A stretch of 64,000 bases of DNA from Orlajensenia sp037404875 (GCF_037404875.1 NZ_JBBELO010000007.1:62001-126000); one strand, 5' to 3'. Counted from the first letter of the stretch, positions 32,782-41,282 are shown. Translations and numbers: made by a program. Notes: generated by a model from the letters alone, not told the origin.

Positions 32782-33954
32782 GTGGACGACGTGCAGCGAC
32801 AGGGCGTCGATGAGCAGTGGGCCGGCCCCGGCTGGCCCATCCTGCCTCCGTCGATGGCGATCGCACGGCGGGCGGGAGTGCGCACCGTGCTCTGGTCGAA
32901 CAGCGCGGCGCGCTGGTACGTCGGCGCCGCCCTCGCCGACATCTGGCTGATCGCCATCGCGGTGAACATCGCCCAGGAGGATTCTGGGCCGGCGCCGGCA
33001 TGGGGCATCGCCCTCGTTGTGCTGTTCGGCATCGCGTTCGCGATCGCGGCTCCGCTGTGCTGGGCGCTTCCCCGAGGCACGCGACTGTTCGTCCCGACGG
33101 GGCTCTTCCTGCTCTCGCTCACGCTGGTGCCGTGGCTCGCCTGGGGCGTGTCGGGTCTCTGGACCTATGTCGGCGTCATCATCGGCATGGCCGTGCTCTC
33201 GTGGGGCCAGACGTGGTGGCTCATCTTCGGGCTGGCGGCGCTCGGGGCCGTCTTCGAGTTCATGGGGAACGGCTGGAGTGAGGGGCTCTTCTACGGGCCG
33301 GTGATCATCCTCTCGATCTCGATGATGATGGCGTCCTTCGCACGGGTGCTGGCGTCGATGAACCAGCTGACGGCGACACAGCGCGAGATGGAACGCCTTG
33401 CGGCTGAGCAGGAGCGCAGTCGGGTGGCCCGCGACATGCACGACATCCTCGGGCATTCCCTCACCGTCATCACGGTCAAGGCCGAACTGGCGAGGCGACT
33501 GATGGATGTGGACCCGGAACGCGCCCGCCGCGAGATCGGCGAGGTCGAGGACCTCTCCAGGGTGGCGCTCGCCGACGTGCGCTCCACTGTCGCGGGATTC
33601 CGTGGCGTGAACCTGGTCGCGGAACTGGCGGCCGCCCGCTCCGCCCTCTCGAGCGCCGGCATCACGGCAGACCTGCCCTCGACGACGGATGCCGTTCCTC
33701 CCGAGCGACGCGAGCTCGCCGCCTGGGTGGTGCGCGAGGGGGTCACGAACGTCATCCGGCACTCCGGCGCTCACCTGTGCCGCGTGCGCCTCGACGCAGA
33801 CGCCATCGAGGTGGCCGATGACGGCATCGGGGTCGCCAGCCAGGTGCCTGGCACCGGGCTGACCGGGTTGAGGGAACGTGCGGAGGCCGTGGGTGCACGT
33901 CTGTCCATGACGACCTCGGAGCTCGGCGGCCTCAGCCTCATGGTGCGCACGTGA
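32782..33954 (+). CDS. Two-component sensor histidine kinase (NarL/DesK type)
   Basis: The 390-residue protein has about five to six membrane helices (residues 45-190), a short coiled segment, then the HisKA_3 dimerisation domain with RDMHDILGHSL (phospho-acceptor His220) and a compact HATPase domain ending in DDGIGVASQVPGTGLTGLRERA. The small extracytoplasmic loops suggest intramembrane sensing, as in kinases paired with ABC exporters. The start is uncertain between two GTG codons 9 bases apart. Its stop overlaps the response-regulator gene. Confidence 0.9.
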   Translation: MDDVQRQGVDEQWAGPGWPILPPSMAIARRAGVRTVLWSNSAARWYVGAALADIWLIAIAVNIAQEDSGPAPAWGIALVVLFGIAFAIAAPLCWALPRGTRLFVPTGLFLLSLTLVPWLAWGVSGLWTYVGVIIGMAVLSWGQTWWLIFGLAALGAVFEFMGNGWSEGLFYGPVIILSISMMMASFARVLASMNQLTATQREMERLAAEQERSRVARDMHDILGHSLTVITVKAELARRLMDVDPERARREIGEVEDLSRVALADVRSTVAGFRGVNLVAELAAARSALSSAGITADLPSTTDAVPPERRELAAWVVREGVTNVIRHSGAHLCRVRLDADAIEVADDGIGVASQVPGTGLTGLRERAEAVGARLSMTTSELGGLSLMVRT

Positions 33955-34556
33955 TCCGCTTGCTCATCGCCGATGACCAGGCCCTGGTCAGGGGAGCGCT
34001 CTCGGCGCTGCTCAGCCTCGAACACGACATCGAGGTCGTCAGCGAGGTGGGTCGTGGAGACGAGGTCGTCGCCGCAGCCCTCGCCGCGGCCCCCGATGTC
34101 GCCCTGCTCGACATCGAGATGCCGGGCATGGACGGCATCGCCGCAGCCGGGCAGTTGCGGCGGCAGGTGCCGCAGTGCCGCATCCTCATCGTGACGACCT
34201 TCGGGCGGCCCGGCTACCTGACCCGGGCCATCCAAGCGGGCGCTTCGGGCTTCGTCGTGAAGGACACCCCGGCCGCGCAACTCGCCGACGCGGTACGCCG
34301 GGTCGCGATGGGCCTGCGGGTGGTCGATCCCGCACTCGCCGCCGAGTCTCTCGCGCAGGGCTACTCGCCGCTGACGGAACGGGAGAAGGGCGTGCTGCAG
34401 GTCGCCAGGTCCGGTGGTTCCATCGCCGAGATCGCGCGCATCCTGCACCTCTCGGAGGGCACGGTGCGAAATCACCTCTCGAACGTCATCGGCAAGACGG
34501 GCGGACGTAACCGTGCCGATGCCGCCCGGATCGCCGAGCAGAACGGCTGGTTGTGA
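33951..34556 (+). CDS. LuxR/NarL-type response regulator
   Basis: This 201-residue protein has a receiver domain with the acidic pair near Asp8-Asp9, the phosphorylation site Asp54 in ALLDIEMPGMDG and Lys in VVKDTPAA. A C-terminal LuxR helix-turn-helix follows (LTEREKGVLQVARSGG...LSEGTVRNHLSNVI). The GTG start overlaps the stop codon of the kinase gene, so the pair is coupled. It probably activates the ABC exporter genes just upstream. Confidence 0.94.
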   Translation: MIRLLIADDQALVRGALSALLSLEHDIEVVSEVGRGDEVVAAALAAAPDVALLDIEMPGMDGIAAAGQLRRQVPQCRILIVTTFGRPGYLTRAIQAGASGFVVKDTPAAQLADAVRRVAMGLRVVDPALAAESLAQGYSPLTEREKGVLQVARSGGSIAEIARILHLSEGTVRNHLSNVIGKTGGRNRADAARIAEQNGWL

Positions 34557-34563
34557 CGGCTGC

Positions 34564-34797
34564 TCAGCGCAGGGGCGCGTAGGTTCCCAGCAGCACCGAC
34601 GAATCGTTGTCGCGACGCGCGGCTGCGGCCTCGGCCGCCGCGGCGAGCCGCAGGGTGAGCTGCTCCCGATCCGGCACACGCAGCGAGCGTCGGCGCCCCC
34701 ACGCCTCGAGCGCTCGCCCGATGCGGATGGCCAGGCCGTTGACGCCCCGCGCCGACGCACCGGCGGTGCCGAGGGGAGATGCTATTGCTGCGTTCAT
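34564..34797 (-). CDS. Small protein coupled to the ArsR-type regulator
   Basis: I do not recognise this 77-residue protein. It has an N-terminal Ala/Gly-rich part and a basic helical middle (IRIGRALEAWGRRRSLRV) followed by an Ala-rich helix. It has no signal peptide or membrane helix. Its ATG overlaps the stop codon of the winged-helix regulator (ATGA), so it must be translated with it. Coupling, and an Arg/Ala-rich composition close to that of the neighbouring genes, support it as a real gene. Its role may be linked to that regulator. Confidence 0.6.
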   Translation of the reverse strand: MNAAIASPLGTAGASARGVNGLAIRIGRALEAWGRRRSLRVPDREQLTLRLAAAAEAAAARRDNDSSVLLGTYAPLR

Positions 34798-35462
34798 CGC
34801 TGGTCCTCCTCTGAGGGTGAAGCACTGGAGTCCGTCTCGCCGTCGAAGATCTCGCCGCGCACGAGCGGGAAGGCGTTGATGTGGATCTGCACGGGGCGCG
34901 ATCCCGGCGTCGGTGTTCTCTTGTACGCGTCGAGGTAGCGCCAGAGCACCACGTCGATGTCGGCGACGAGCTGCTTCAGCTGTTCGGGCGTCAGTCGCAG
35001 GTTGATGGTGTCGCCGACGGCGACGTCGAGCCACTCCTCACCGAAGACCTTCTCGCCCTCGGTGATGAAGTCGTGGTAGTTGCGCTCGCGACCGCGGTTC
35101 CATTCCTCTTCGATGAGTTCGGTGGCGAGGCGCTCGGCGCTGCCGGGCGCGAATTCCCGTGGCTCCGGCGCGGCGATCGAGCCGGGCCGGCGCTCCCACC
35201 AGCGCTCGCGTGCCGTTCCCCTGCTGGTGTCCTCGCGCACGAGGTCGTGCTTCTCCAGCTGGCGCAGGTGGTAGCTCATGACGCCGCTGGACTCGCCCAA
35301 CCGCTCGCCGAGGCCGGTGGCCGTGAGTGGACCGTAGGCCGAGAGCTCGTCGAGGATGCGGATGCGCAGCGGGTGGGCGAGGCCGCGCAGGGCGCTCATG
35401 CCGAGCACGGCATCCCGTCCGGGATGCTGCGGACTGCTCTGCGGAGGCTTCTCGTCGGACAT
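34794..35462 (-). CDS. Winged helix-turn-helix regulator, ArsR/HTH_20 family
   Basis: The 222-residue protein has an N-terminal winged helix: LRGLAHPLRIRILDELSAYGPL, TGLGERLGESSGVMSYHLRQLE (recognition helix) and HDLVREDT. A longer C-terminal domain of unknown role follows. This is the usual layout of actinobacterial ArsR-like regulators with extra sensory domains. I chose the ATG before SDEK because an almost ideal promoter ends 6 bases before it, so its mRNA should be leaderless. TTTGCA motifs repeated in that promoter suggest autoregulation. Confidence 0.88.
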   Translation of the reverse strand: MSDEKPPQSSPQHPGRDAVLGMSALRGLAHPLRIRILDELSAYGPLTATGLGERLGESSGVMSYHLRQLEKHDLVREDTSRGTARERWWERRPGSIAAPEPREFAPGSAERLATELIEEEWNRGRERNYHDFITEGEKVFGEEWLDVAVGDTINLRLTPEQLKQLVADIDVVLWRYLDAYKRTPTPGSRPVQIHINAFPLVRGEIFDGETDSSASPSEEDQR

Positions 35463-35513
35463 GATGCAAAGATACCTCTGCAAACAAGACTATGCAAGGG
35501 TTTCTTTGCATTC
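35463..35513 (-). promoter_or_regulatory. Leaderless promoter and repeated GCAAA boxes of the ArsR-type gene
   Basis: On the minus strand TTGCAT (35492-35497) and TATCTT (35469-35474) are separated by exactly 17 bases, and the -10 box ends 6 bases before the ATG. The same stretch contains TGCAAAG, TGCAAAC and TGCAAGG and, further upstream, the inverse TCTTTGCA, so the promoter is packed with potential half-sites for the regulator itself. Confidence 0.7.
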
Positions 35514-35541
35514 CGGAGAGGCGGCCGCCGGACGCTCTCGC

Positions 35542-36633
35542 TCAGCCCGGGCAGCCGGCGAGCACGGCGTCAGCCACGGCCACGAGGTGATCGAAGCGCT
35601 CCCGGGCCGGCGGCAGCGTACTGGTGAGGTAGCTGAAGACGAGTCGGCGGTCGGGATCGGCCCACGCCATGCAGCAGTTGCTGCCGTTGTGCCCGAATGC
35701 TCGTGGGCTGCTGAGCGTGCCCATCGGATTGACGGCGCCCGGAACACCGCGGGAGCCGCCGATCTGGAAGCCGTTGGACCACCGGATCGGGGTGCGGGCG
35801 AAGCGATCGAGCATTCCGTCGCTCGTCGGAGTGAGTGCGTCGGCGAGGGTCTGGGGTGCGAGCAGTCGGGGCGCGTCCCCGCCGCCGAGAAGGGCGAGGT
35901 AGAACCGTGCGAGGTCTCGTGCCGTCGTCGAGATGCCCGCAGAGGGAATGACGGCTGCGCGGGTGCGCGGACGATTGACGAGGGAACGCACGGCGGCGCC
36001 GCTCACCCCCGGGGCAGCCGTCGCGACCGATCGCGCACGATGATGCGGCGGCAGGCCGAGGAAGGTGTCGGCCAGCTCGAGGGGCTCGAGGATCTCGGTC
36101 GAGAGCAGCTCGGGCAGCGGTCGTCCGCTCACCCGCTGGGCGATCTCCCCGATGATGAAACCGTATGCGATCCACTGGTAGGCCGGACCCCACCCCGGAG
36201 GGTGCCGCGGCCGGGTGCGCTCGATGCGGCCGATCATGCGAGGCCAATCCGACATGGCGAGCGCATCGGCAACCGGGCTGCCGGTCGTCGCGAAGCCGCT
36301 GCGGTGCTGCAGCACGTGACGGATGGTGATGGCCGACTTGCCGTTACGGGCGAACTCTGGCCAGTAGGAGGCCACGGACTCGTCGAGATCGACGAGCCCG
36401 CGCTCGGCGAGCATGAGCAGCAGAACCGTGACGAACGGCTTTCCCGCGGAGAACGTCCAGAACAGCGCGTCGTCGGCGCAGCGCACGGACGCGTCGAGCA
36501 CCACGACGCCGTCGCGGATGATGCAGAGTTGCGCGGCGGCATCCCGTTCGCGCACGAGCCTCACGGCCTGCTGCAGTGCCGCCGGATCGATCTCGGCTGC
36601 CGGGCGTGGAGGAGGGGCCGCCGCATCCGTCAC
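35542..36633 (-). CDS. Serine hydrolase of the class C beta-lactamase/EstB family
   Basis: This 363-residue protein has the beta-lactamase-family SxxK motif in FWTFSAGKPFV (Ser62, Lys65), VLQHRSGFATTG, a Tyr-containing AYQWIAYGF segment in the YxN position and FGHNGSNCCM in the third-motif position. No signal peptide is present, so a cytoplasmic esterase or peptidase is likelier than a secreted penicillin-binding protein. Its GTG start overlaps the stop codon of the Lrp-type gene. Substrate unknown. Confidence 0.87.
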   Translation of the reverse strand: MTDAAAPPPRPAAEIDPAALQQAVRLVRERDAAAQLCIIRDGVVVLDASVRCADDALFWTFSAGKPFVTVLLLMLAERGLVDLDESVASYWPEFARNGKSAITIRHVLQHRSGFATTGSPVADALAMSDWPRMIGRIERTRPRHPPGWGPAYQWIAYGFIIGEIAQRVSGRPLPELLSTEILEPLELADTFLGLPPHHRARSVATAAPGVSGAAVRSLVNRPRTRAAVIPSAGISTTARDLARFYLALLGGGDAPRLLAPQTLADALTPTSDGMLDRFARTPIRWSNGFQIGGSRGVPGAVNPMGTLSSPRAFGHNGSNCCMAWADPDRRLVFSYLTSTLPPARERFDHLVAVADAVLAGCPG

Positions 36634-37085
36634 GGGGCGCCCTGCTCGAGCAGGGGCCGCATGCGGAAGGGGATGAGCTCGCCCATGGCGAGACTGGTCT
36701 CGGTGCGCTCGACGCCCTCGATCGCGAGGATGCCGGCGTCGATGCGGAACAGGTGATCGGCGTCGCGCGCCGCCACCTGCACGAGCACGTCGACCTGGCC
36801 CGAGAGCCCGTGCGCCTGGATGACCTCGGGAATGGCGGCGATCGCCGAGACGATGTCGCTCAGCGACTTCTGGCGCACGTGCACCGCGATGAAGGCGGTA
36901 AGCGGGTAGCCGAGGCTCACGGGCTCGATCCGCCGCTCGACGGAGGCCAGCACGGATGCCTCGAGGCTCGACATGCGGGCCTGCACCGTATTGCGGGAGA
37001 GGCCGAGGCGCTCGGCGAGGGCGACGTTCGATGCGCGGGGAGCGTCGATCAGCGCGCGGATCATCTGCACGTCGGTGGCATCCAT
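36630..37085 (-). CDS. Lrp/AsnC family transcriptional regulator
   Basis: The 151-residue protein has an N-terminal helix-turn-helix (VQMIRALIDAPRASNVALAERL, NTVQARMSSLE) and a C-terminal RAM/AsnC domain with SLGYPLTAFIAVHV and AHGLSGQVDVLVQVAARD, which binds amino acids. GAGG lies just before the ATG. The gene is divergent from the 2-oxoacid dehydrogenase operon, so it is the natural regulator of that operon, as with BkdR-type proteins. The coupled serine hydrolase follows. Confidence 0.9.
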   Translation of the reverse strand: MDATDVQMIRALIDAPRASNVALAERLGLSRNTVQARMSSLEASVLASVERRIEPVSLGYPLTAFIAVHVRQKSLSDIVSAIAAIPEVIQAHGLSGQVDVLVQVAARDADHLFRIDAGILAIEGVERTETSLAMGELIPFRMRPLLEQGAP

Positions 37086-37278
37086 GGTCCTCATAGTGCG
37101 CAACGGTAGCACCGTCGTTACCCGTCGAACAGTGCACCCTGCTCAATTCGTGCGGCGATCATTGTGCGGGATGCTCGGGGCGCCTACCCTTGGAGCATCC
37201 CCGGCAGCGTCGCCGCGGGACGACCGGCGGTGCCCACAAGGCGCGCCGGCCGAGGTTGCGGCAGAAGAGGCCCTCACC
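37086..37278. promoter_or_regulatory. Divergent regulatory region between the Lrp-type gene and the E1/E2 operon
   Basis: The 193 bases contain several similar elements: TAGTGCGCAAC, CAGTGCACCC, CGTGCGGCGA and TTGTGCGGGA. Lrp-type proteins often bind such loosely repeated half-sites. No single perfect dyad dominates, so exact sites are uncertain. The E1 alpha ATG is preceded by GAAGAGG. Confidence 0.4.
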
Positions 37279-38385
37279 ATGTCGATGCACGAAACAGTCA
37301 CCCCGTCGCTCACCGATCTGCTGCAGCTGCTCGCCCCGGATGGGCGCAGGGCCCCCCAGCCCGCGTGGGACGCGCGGGTCGCCGACCTCGATGGCGCGGC
37401 GCTGCGCGGCCTCTACGAGGACATGGTGCTCGTGCGTCGCATCGACACCGAGGCCACCGCTCTGCAGCGACAGGGCCAGCTGGGCCTCTGGCCTCCGGTT
37501 CTCGGACAGGAGGCCGCGCAGATCGGATCGGCGCGCGCCCTCAGGGACGAGGACTTCGTCTTCTCCAGCTACCGCGAGCACGGCGTCGCCTGGTGCCGCG
37601 GCGTGGCGATCGACCAGATCTCGCCGGTCTGGCGCGGCACGGCCGCCAGCGGCTGGAACCCCTACGACGTCGGCATGGCGGCGCCGCAGGTGATCATCGG
37701 CGCCCAGGCCCTGCACGCCGTGGGCTACGCCCTCGGCATCCAGAACGACGGGGCCGACGCCGTCGCCATCGCCTACTTCGGTGACGGTGCGACGAGCGAG
37801 GGCGACGTCAACGAGGCGCTCGTGTTCGCCGCGAGCTTCCAGGTGCCCGTCGTCTTCTTCTGCCAGAACAACCAGTGGGCCATCAGCGAGCCCGTCTCGC
37901 TGCAGGCGCGACGGGCGCTCGCCGATCGCGCACCCGGCTTCGGCATCCCGAGCCTGCGCGTGGACGGCAATGACGTGCTCGCCGTGATGGCCGCCACCCG
38001 CCTCGCGCTGGATCGCGCCCGCACGGGCGGCGGACCGACCTTCATCGAAGCGGTGACCTATCGCATGGGCCCCCACACCACGGCAGACGACCCCACGCGC
38101 TACCGTATCGAGGCCGAGCTGGAGGAATGGCGCCAGCGCGACCCGATCGCCCGCCTGCGCAGCCATCTGCGGGAACTCGGCGAACTCGACGACGAGCGCG
38201 AGGCCGAGATCGCCGAGAAGGGCGAGGCGGCGGCCGCAGAGCTGCGAGCCGCCACCCTCGCGCTCGCCGATCCGGAGCCCCTCACCCTGTTCGACAACGT
38301 CTATGCGGAGCCGAACTCGATGATCGAGCGGCAGCGCGATCAGCTCGAGCGCTACCTCGCCATGTTCGAGCAGGACGCGCGATGA
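37279..38385 (+). CDS. bkdA: Branched-chain 2-oxoacid (or pyruvate) dehydrogenase E1 alpha subunit
   Basis: This 368-residue protein has the thiamine-diphosphate site YFGDGATSEGDVNEALVFA near residue 166, FCQNNQWAIS, and the phosphorylation-loop-like YRMGPHTTADDPTRYR. E1 alpha works with E1 beta to decarboxylate a 2-oxoacid and load the acyl group onto E2. Substrate cannot be proved from sequence. The Lrp-type regulator and the nearby leucine-degradation operon favour branched-chain 2-oxoacids. It is coupled to E1 beta (ATGA). Confidence 0.85.
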   Translation: MSMHETVTPSLTDLLQLLAPDGRRAPQPAWDARVADLDGAALRGLYEDMVLVRRIDTEATALQRQGQLGLWPPVLGQEAAQIGSARALRDEDFVFSSYREHGVAWCRGVAIDQISPVWRGTAASGWNPYDVGMAAPQVIIGAQALHAVGYALGIQNDGADAVAIAYFGDGATSEGDVNEALVFAASFQVPVVFFCQNNQWAISEPVSLQARRALADRAPGFGIPSLRVDGNDVLAVMAATRLALDRARTGGGPTFIEAVTYRMGPHTTADDPTRYRIEAELEEWRQRDPIARLRSHLRELGELDDEREAEIAEKGEAAAAELRAATLALADPEPLTLFDNVYAEPNSMIERQRDQLERYLAMFEQDAR

Positions 38386-39449
38386 GCACGACCAGGGCTC
38401 CGATCCCGACCGCGACCCCGGTCTCCACCGGCACACAGACCCTCACCCTCGGAAAGGCGATCACCGCCGGCCTGCGCGACGCGCTCGCCGCAGACGAGCG
38501 GGTGATGCTGCTCGGCGAGGACATCGGGCACCTCGGCGGCGTCTATCGCATCACCGACGGACTGCAGCGCGAGTTCGGCCCCCGCCGCGTTCTCGACACG
38601 CCCCTCGCCGAGGCGGGCATCATCGGAACCGCCGTCGGCCTCGCCTACCGGGGTTACCGACCGGTGTGCGAGATCCAGTTCGACGGCTTCATCTATCCCG
38701 CCTTCGACCAGATCGTGAGCCAGGTCGCCAAGCTGCACTATCGCACCCGTGGCGCCGTGCGCATGCCCATCACGATCCGCGTGCCCTTCGCCGGCGGCAT
38801 CGGTGCGGCGGAGCACCACTCGGAGTCGCCCGAGGCGTACTTCACACACACGAGCGGGCTGCGGGTGGTGTCGGTGTCCAACCCGCAGGACGCGTACACG
38901 ATGATCCGGCAGGCGATCGCGAGTGATGACCCCGTGCTGTTCTTCGAGCCGAAGCGGCGCTACCAGGTCAAGGGCGAGGTGCGCCTGGACGACGACACGT
39001 CGATGGGCAGCGCCCGCGTGGTGACCGCGGGCAGCGACGTCACCCTCATCGCCTACGGTCCGCTCGTGCGCACGGCGACGGATGCGGCGCGCGCCGCCGC
39101 GGCCGATGGCATCTCCATCGAGGTGATCGACCTGCGCTCGCTCTCCCCGGTGGATTACGAGACCCTCGAGGCGTCCGTGCGCAAGACCGGCCGGGTGGTG
39201 ATCGCCCACGAGGCCGCCGGGCAAGGGGGAGTGGGTGCCGAGATCGCCGCCGCTCTCACCGAGCGCTGCTTCTACAGCCTCGAGCACGCGCCCGTGCGGG
39301 TGACCGGCTTCGACATCCCGTACCCGCCGTCCAAGCTGGAGTCGCATCACGTGCCCGACCTGGACCGCATCCTCGATGGAGTGGATCGCGCGATGGGGCG
39401 GCCGAACTCGCTCGGAGACGCGCTCGAGAACTCGGGGGTCCGCTCGTGA
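38382..39449 (+). CDS. bkdB: 2-oxoacid dehydrogenase E1 beta subunit
   Basis: The 355-residue protein has the transketolase-like E1 beta pattern: LGEDIGHLGGVYRITDGL, DTPLAEAGIIGTAVGLAYRG, RPVCEIQFDGFIYPAFDQIV, RVPFAGGIGAAEHHSESPEA, and a C-terminal ferredoxin-like VIDLRSLSPVDYETLEAS. It forms the heterotetramer with E1 alpha and supplies half of the thiamine-diphosphate site. Start and stop overlap both neighbouring genes. Confidence 0.9.
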   Translation: MSTTRAPIPTATPVSTGTQTLTLGKAITAGLRDALAADERVMLLGEDIGHLGGVYRITDGLQREFGPRRVLDTPLAEAGIIGTAVGLAYRGYRPVCEIQFDGFIYPAFDQIVSQVAKLHYRTRGAVRMPITIRVPFAGGIGAAEHHSESPEAYFTHTSGLRVVSVSNPQDAYTMIRQAIASDDPVLFFEPKRRYQVKGEVRLDDDTSMGSARVVTAGSDVTLIAYGPLVRTATDAARAAAADGISIEVIDLRSLSPVDYETLEASVRKTGRVVIAHEAAGQGGVGAEIAAALTERCFYSLEHAPVRVTGFDIPYPPSKLESHHVPDLDRILDGVDRAMGRPNSLGDALENSGVRS

Positions 39450-40879
39450 GCCTGCTCGATTTCCGGTTGCCCGACCTGGGAGAGGGGCTCACCGAGTCCG
39501 AGATCGTCGCCTGGCACGTGAGCGTCGGCGATGACGTGCGCCTGAACCAGGTGATTGCGGATGTCGAGACGGCGAAAGCCGTCGTGGAGCTTCCCTCGCC
39601 CTATGCCGGCCGCATCGCGCGTCTCTATGCGGAACCTGGGGTTCCGGTCGAGGTGGGGGAGCCGATCGTCGCGTTCGAGCTGGAGGAGACCCAGCCGTTC
39701 CCTGAGCAGCCGTTCCCTGAGCAGCCGACCCCTGAGCGCTCGTTCCCTGAGCCTGTCGAAGGGAACCCGACGTCCTCCTCCCAACCGGCCGAACCGGCCG
39801 AGCCCTCTGCGGCGCACCTCGTCGGCTACGGCCCCGTTGACGCCACCGCATCGAAGGCAGGCGGCCCCGTGCGTCGGCCCCGGCGAGCCGCGCTCGCCGC
39901 TGACCTCGTGCCGGTGGCACCCGAGGACGCCTCCGATATGCCCACCAACGAGCCGGTGGCATTCGCACCCGTGTCGGGGCGACCCGCCACCGCAGCACGG
40001 CCCCTCTCCACGCCCCCGGTGCGCAAGCTCGCCCACGATCTCGGCGTCGACCTGAGCGCACTCGACGGATCGGGACGGCACGGGCTCATCACCCGGGACG
40101 ACGTCCGTGCCGCCGCGGCTCCGCGTCAGACGGGCCCCGCGCCCGATGTCGTCGTCGCTTCCGACGCCTCGACCGGGCGACGGGAGACGCGCACCCTCAT
40201 CCACGGCATCCGCAAGGCGACGGCCGCGGCGATGGTCGCCAGCGCGTTCACGGCCCCGCAGGCGACCGTCTTCCTGACGGTCGACGTCACCGAGACCCTT
40301 CGCCTCGCGCAACGCCTGAGCAGCGACCCGGCGTTCGGCGGCCGGCGCATCGGCGTGCTCGCGGTGACGGCCAAGGCCCTGTGCCTCGCGCTGCGTGCCA
40401 ACCCGACCCTGAACAGCCGCTGGGATGAGGCGGCAGGCCAGATCGTGCAGTTCCACTACGTCGACCTCGGCATCGCCGTTGCGACGCCGCGCGGACTGAT
40501 CGTGCCGAGCATCCCCTCCGCCGACGCGTGCACGCTGCCGGAACTCGCGACGGCCATCGGCGAGCTCGCAGCGTCCGCCCGTGCCGGGTCGACTCCGGCC
40601 GAGCGATTGCGCGGGGGCACCATCACCATCAGCAACGTCGGCGTGTTCGGCGTCGACGCGGGCACCCCCATCCTGATGCCCGGCGAGGCGGCGATCCTCG
40701 CGACGGGAAGCGTGCGCCGCGAGCCACGTGAGCATGAGGGAGCCATCGCGTTGCGCGACGTGATGACGCTCAGCCTGAGCTTCGATCACCGGCTGGCAGA
40801 TGGTGAGCAGGCGGCGCACCTGCTCACCGGCATCGGTCGCATCCTGCGCGATCCGGCCAGCGTGCTCGCCATCGTCTAG
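39446..40879 (+). CDS. bkdC: Dihydrolipoamide acyltransferase (E2) of the 2-oxoacid dehydrogenase complex
   Basis: This 477-residue protein has one lipoyl domain (residues 3-76; lipoylated Lys44 in ADVETAKAVVELP), a long linker, a peripheral-subunit binding domain near 190-225 (VRKLAHDLGVDLSALDGSG) and the catalytic acyltransferase domain ending with FDHRLADGE, the HxxxD site. No E3 (lipoamide dehydrogenase) gene adjoins, so a shared E3 is expected. The linker contains a DNA-level repeat array giving the peptide QPFPEQPFPEQPTPERSFPE. Confidence 0.9.
   Translation: MSLLDFRLPDLGEGLTESEIVAWHVSVGDDVRLNQVIADVETAKAVVELPSPYAGRIARLYAEPGVPVEVGEPIVAFELEETQPFPEQPFPEQPTPERSFPEPVEGNPTSSSQPAEPAEPSAAHLVGYGPVDATASKAGGPVRRPRRAALAADLVPVAPEDASDMPTNEPVAFAPVSGRPATAARPLSTPPVRKLAHDLGVDLSALDGSGRHGLITRDDVRAAAAPRQTGPAPDVVVASDASTGRRETRTLIHGIRKATAAAMVASAFTAPQATVFLTVDVTETLRLAQRLSSDPAFGGRRIGVLAVTAKALCLALRANPTLNSRWDEAAGQIVQFHYVDLGIAVATPRGLIVPSIPSADACTLPELATAIGELAASARAGSTPAERLRGGTITISNVGVFGVDAGTPILMPGEAAILATGSVRREPREHEGAIALRDVMTLSLSFDHRLADGEQAAHLLTGIGRILRDPASVLAIV
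39692..39767. repeat. Tandem 15-base units plus a dispersed inverted repeat inside the E2 linker
   Basis: Two exact 15-base units CAGCCGTTCCCTGAG and one altered unit (CAGCCGACCCCTGAG) are followed by CGCTCGTTCCCTGAGCC and then TGTCGAAGGGAAC. The last 27 bases form GTTCCCT...AGGGAAC with the core CTGAGCCTGTCGAAGGG, which I recognise as an element dispersed in many high-GC genomes. It is inserted in frame, so it lengthens the linker without breaking the gene. Confidence 0.75.
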
Positions 40880-40944
40880 AGGCAGCGGCGCACCGCGCCG
40901 GCATTCCGCGTGCGGGGGAGCGCCGGGGCGGGCACAATGGGCAG

Positions 40945-41247
40945 ATGAGCGAACCGATCGATCCGTCCGCAGTGCAGTCGGCGCTCGAGGGCACCGCGTT
41001 CGCCCATCTGGGTGACGTGCTCCTGGGCAGCTACGCCACCGGCGACTTCGCGGGAGCGGTGCGGTTGCTGGACGCGGTCGCCCAGGTCGCCGAGGAGCTG
41101 AACCACCACCCCGACGTGCACCTGGAGTACGGCCGCATCGAGTTCGAGCTGACATCGCACGACGTCGGAGAAGTGACGGCGCGCGACCTCGACCTTGCCG
41201 CGCGCATCCAGCAGCTCGCTGACGAGCAGGGCGCGACGGCCGAATAG
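40945..41247 (+). CDS. Pterin-4a-carbinolamine dehydratase family protein
   Basis: The 100-residue protein matches the family by length and by the active-site motif EELNHHPDV (residues 50-58), followed by EYGRIEFELTSHDVGEVTARDLDLA. The enzyme dehydrates 4a-hydroxytetrahydropterins and helps recycle the cofactor of aromatic amino-acid hydroxylases; in many bacteria the role is unclear. A CACAAT -10-like box lies 6 bases before the ATG, which suggests a leaderless message separate from the E2 operon. Confidence 0.85.
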   Translation: MSEPIDPSAVQSALEGTAFAHLGDVLLGSYATGDFAGAVRLLDAVAQVAEELNHHPDVHLEYGRIEFELTSHDVGEVTARDLDLAARIQQLADEQGATAE

Positions 41248-41253
41248 CGAGGG

Positions 41254-41281
41254 CCGAAAAGCGCCGGCAGACCGCTTTCGG
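41254..41281. terminator. Bidirectional hairpin terminator sharing the CCGAAAAGCG core
   Basis: CCGAAAAGCG (41254-41263) pairs with CGCTTTCGG (41273-41281) apart from one bulged A. It lies in the 35-base gap between the convergent carbinolamine dehydratase and TetR genes. The arm sequences are the same as the outer ends of the two large AGCGAGG hairpins elsewhere in the window, so it may be a minimal member of that family. Confidence 0.7.
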
Positions 41282-41282
41282 T

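Noticed and set aside
39692..39751. Tandem units in the E2 gene as a CRISPR-like array
   Set aside because: Units are directly adjacent without spacers, lie in frame in a coding sequence and number only about four.
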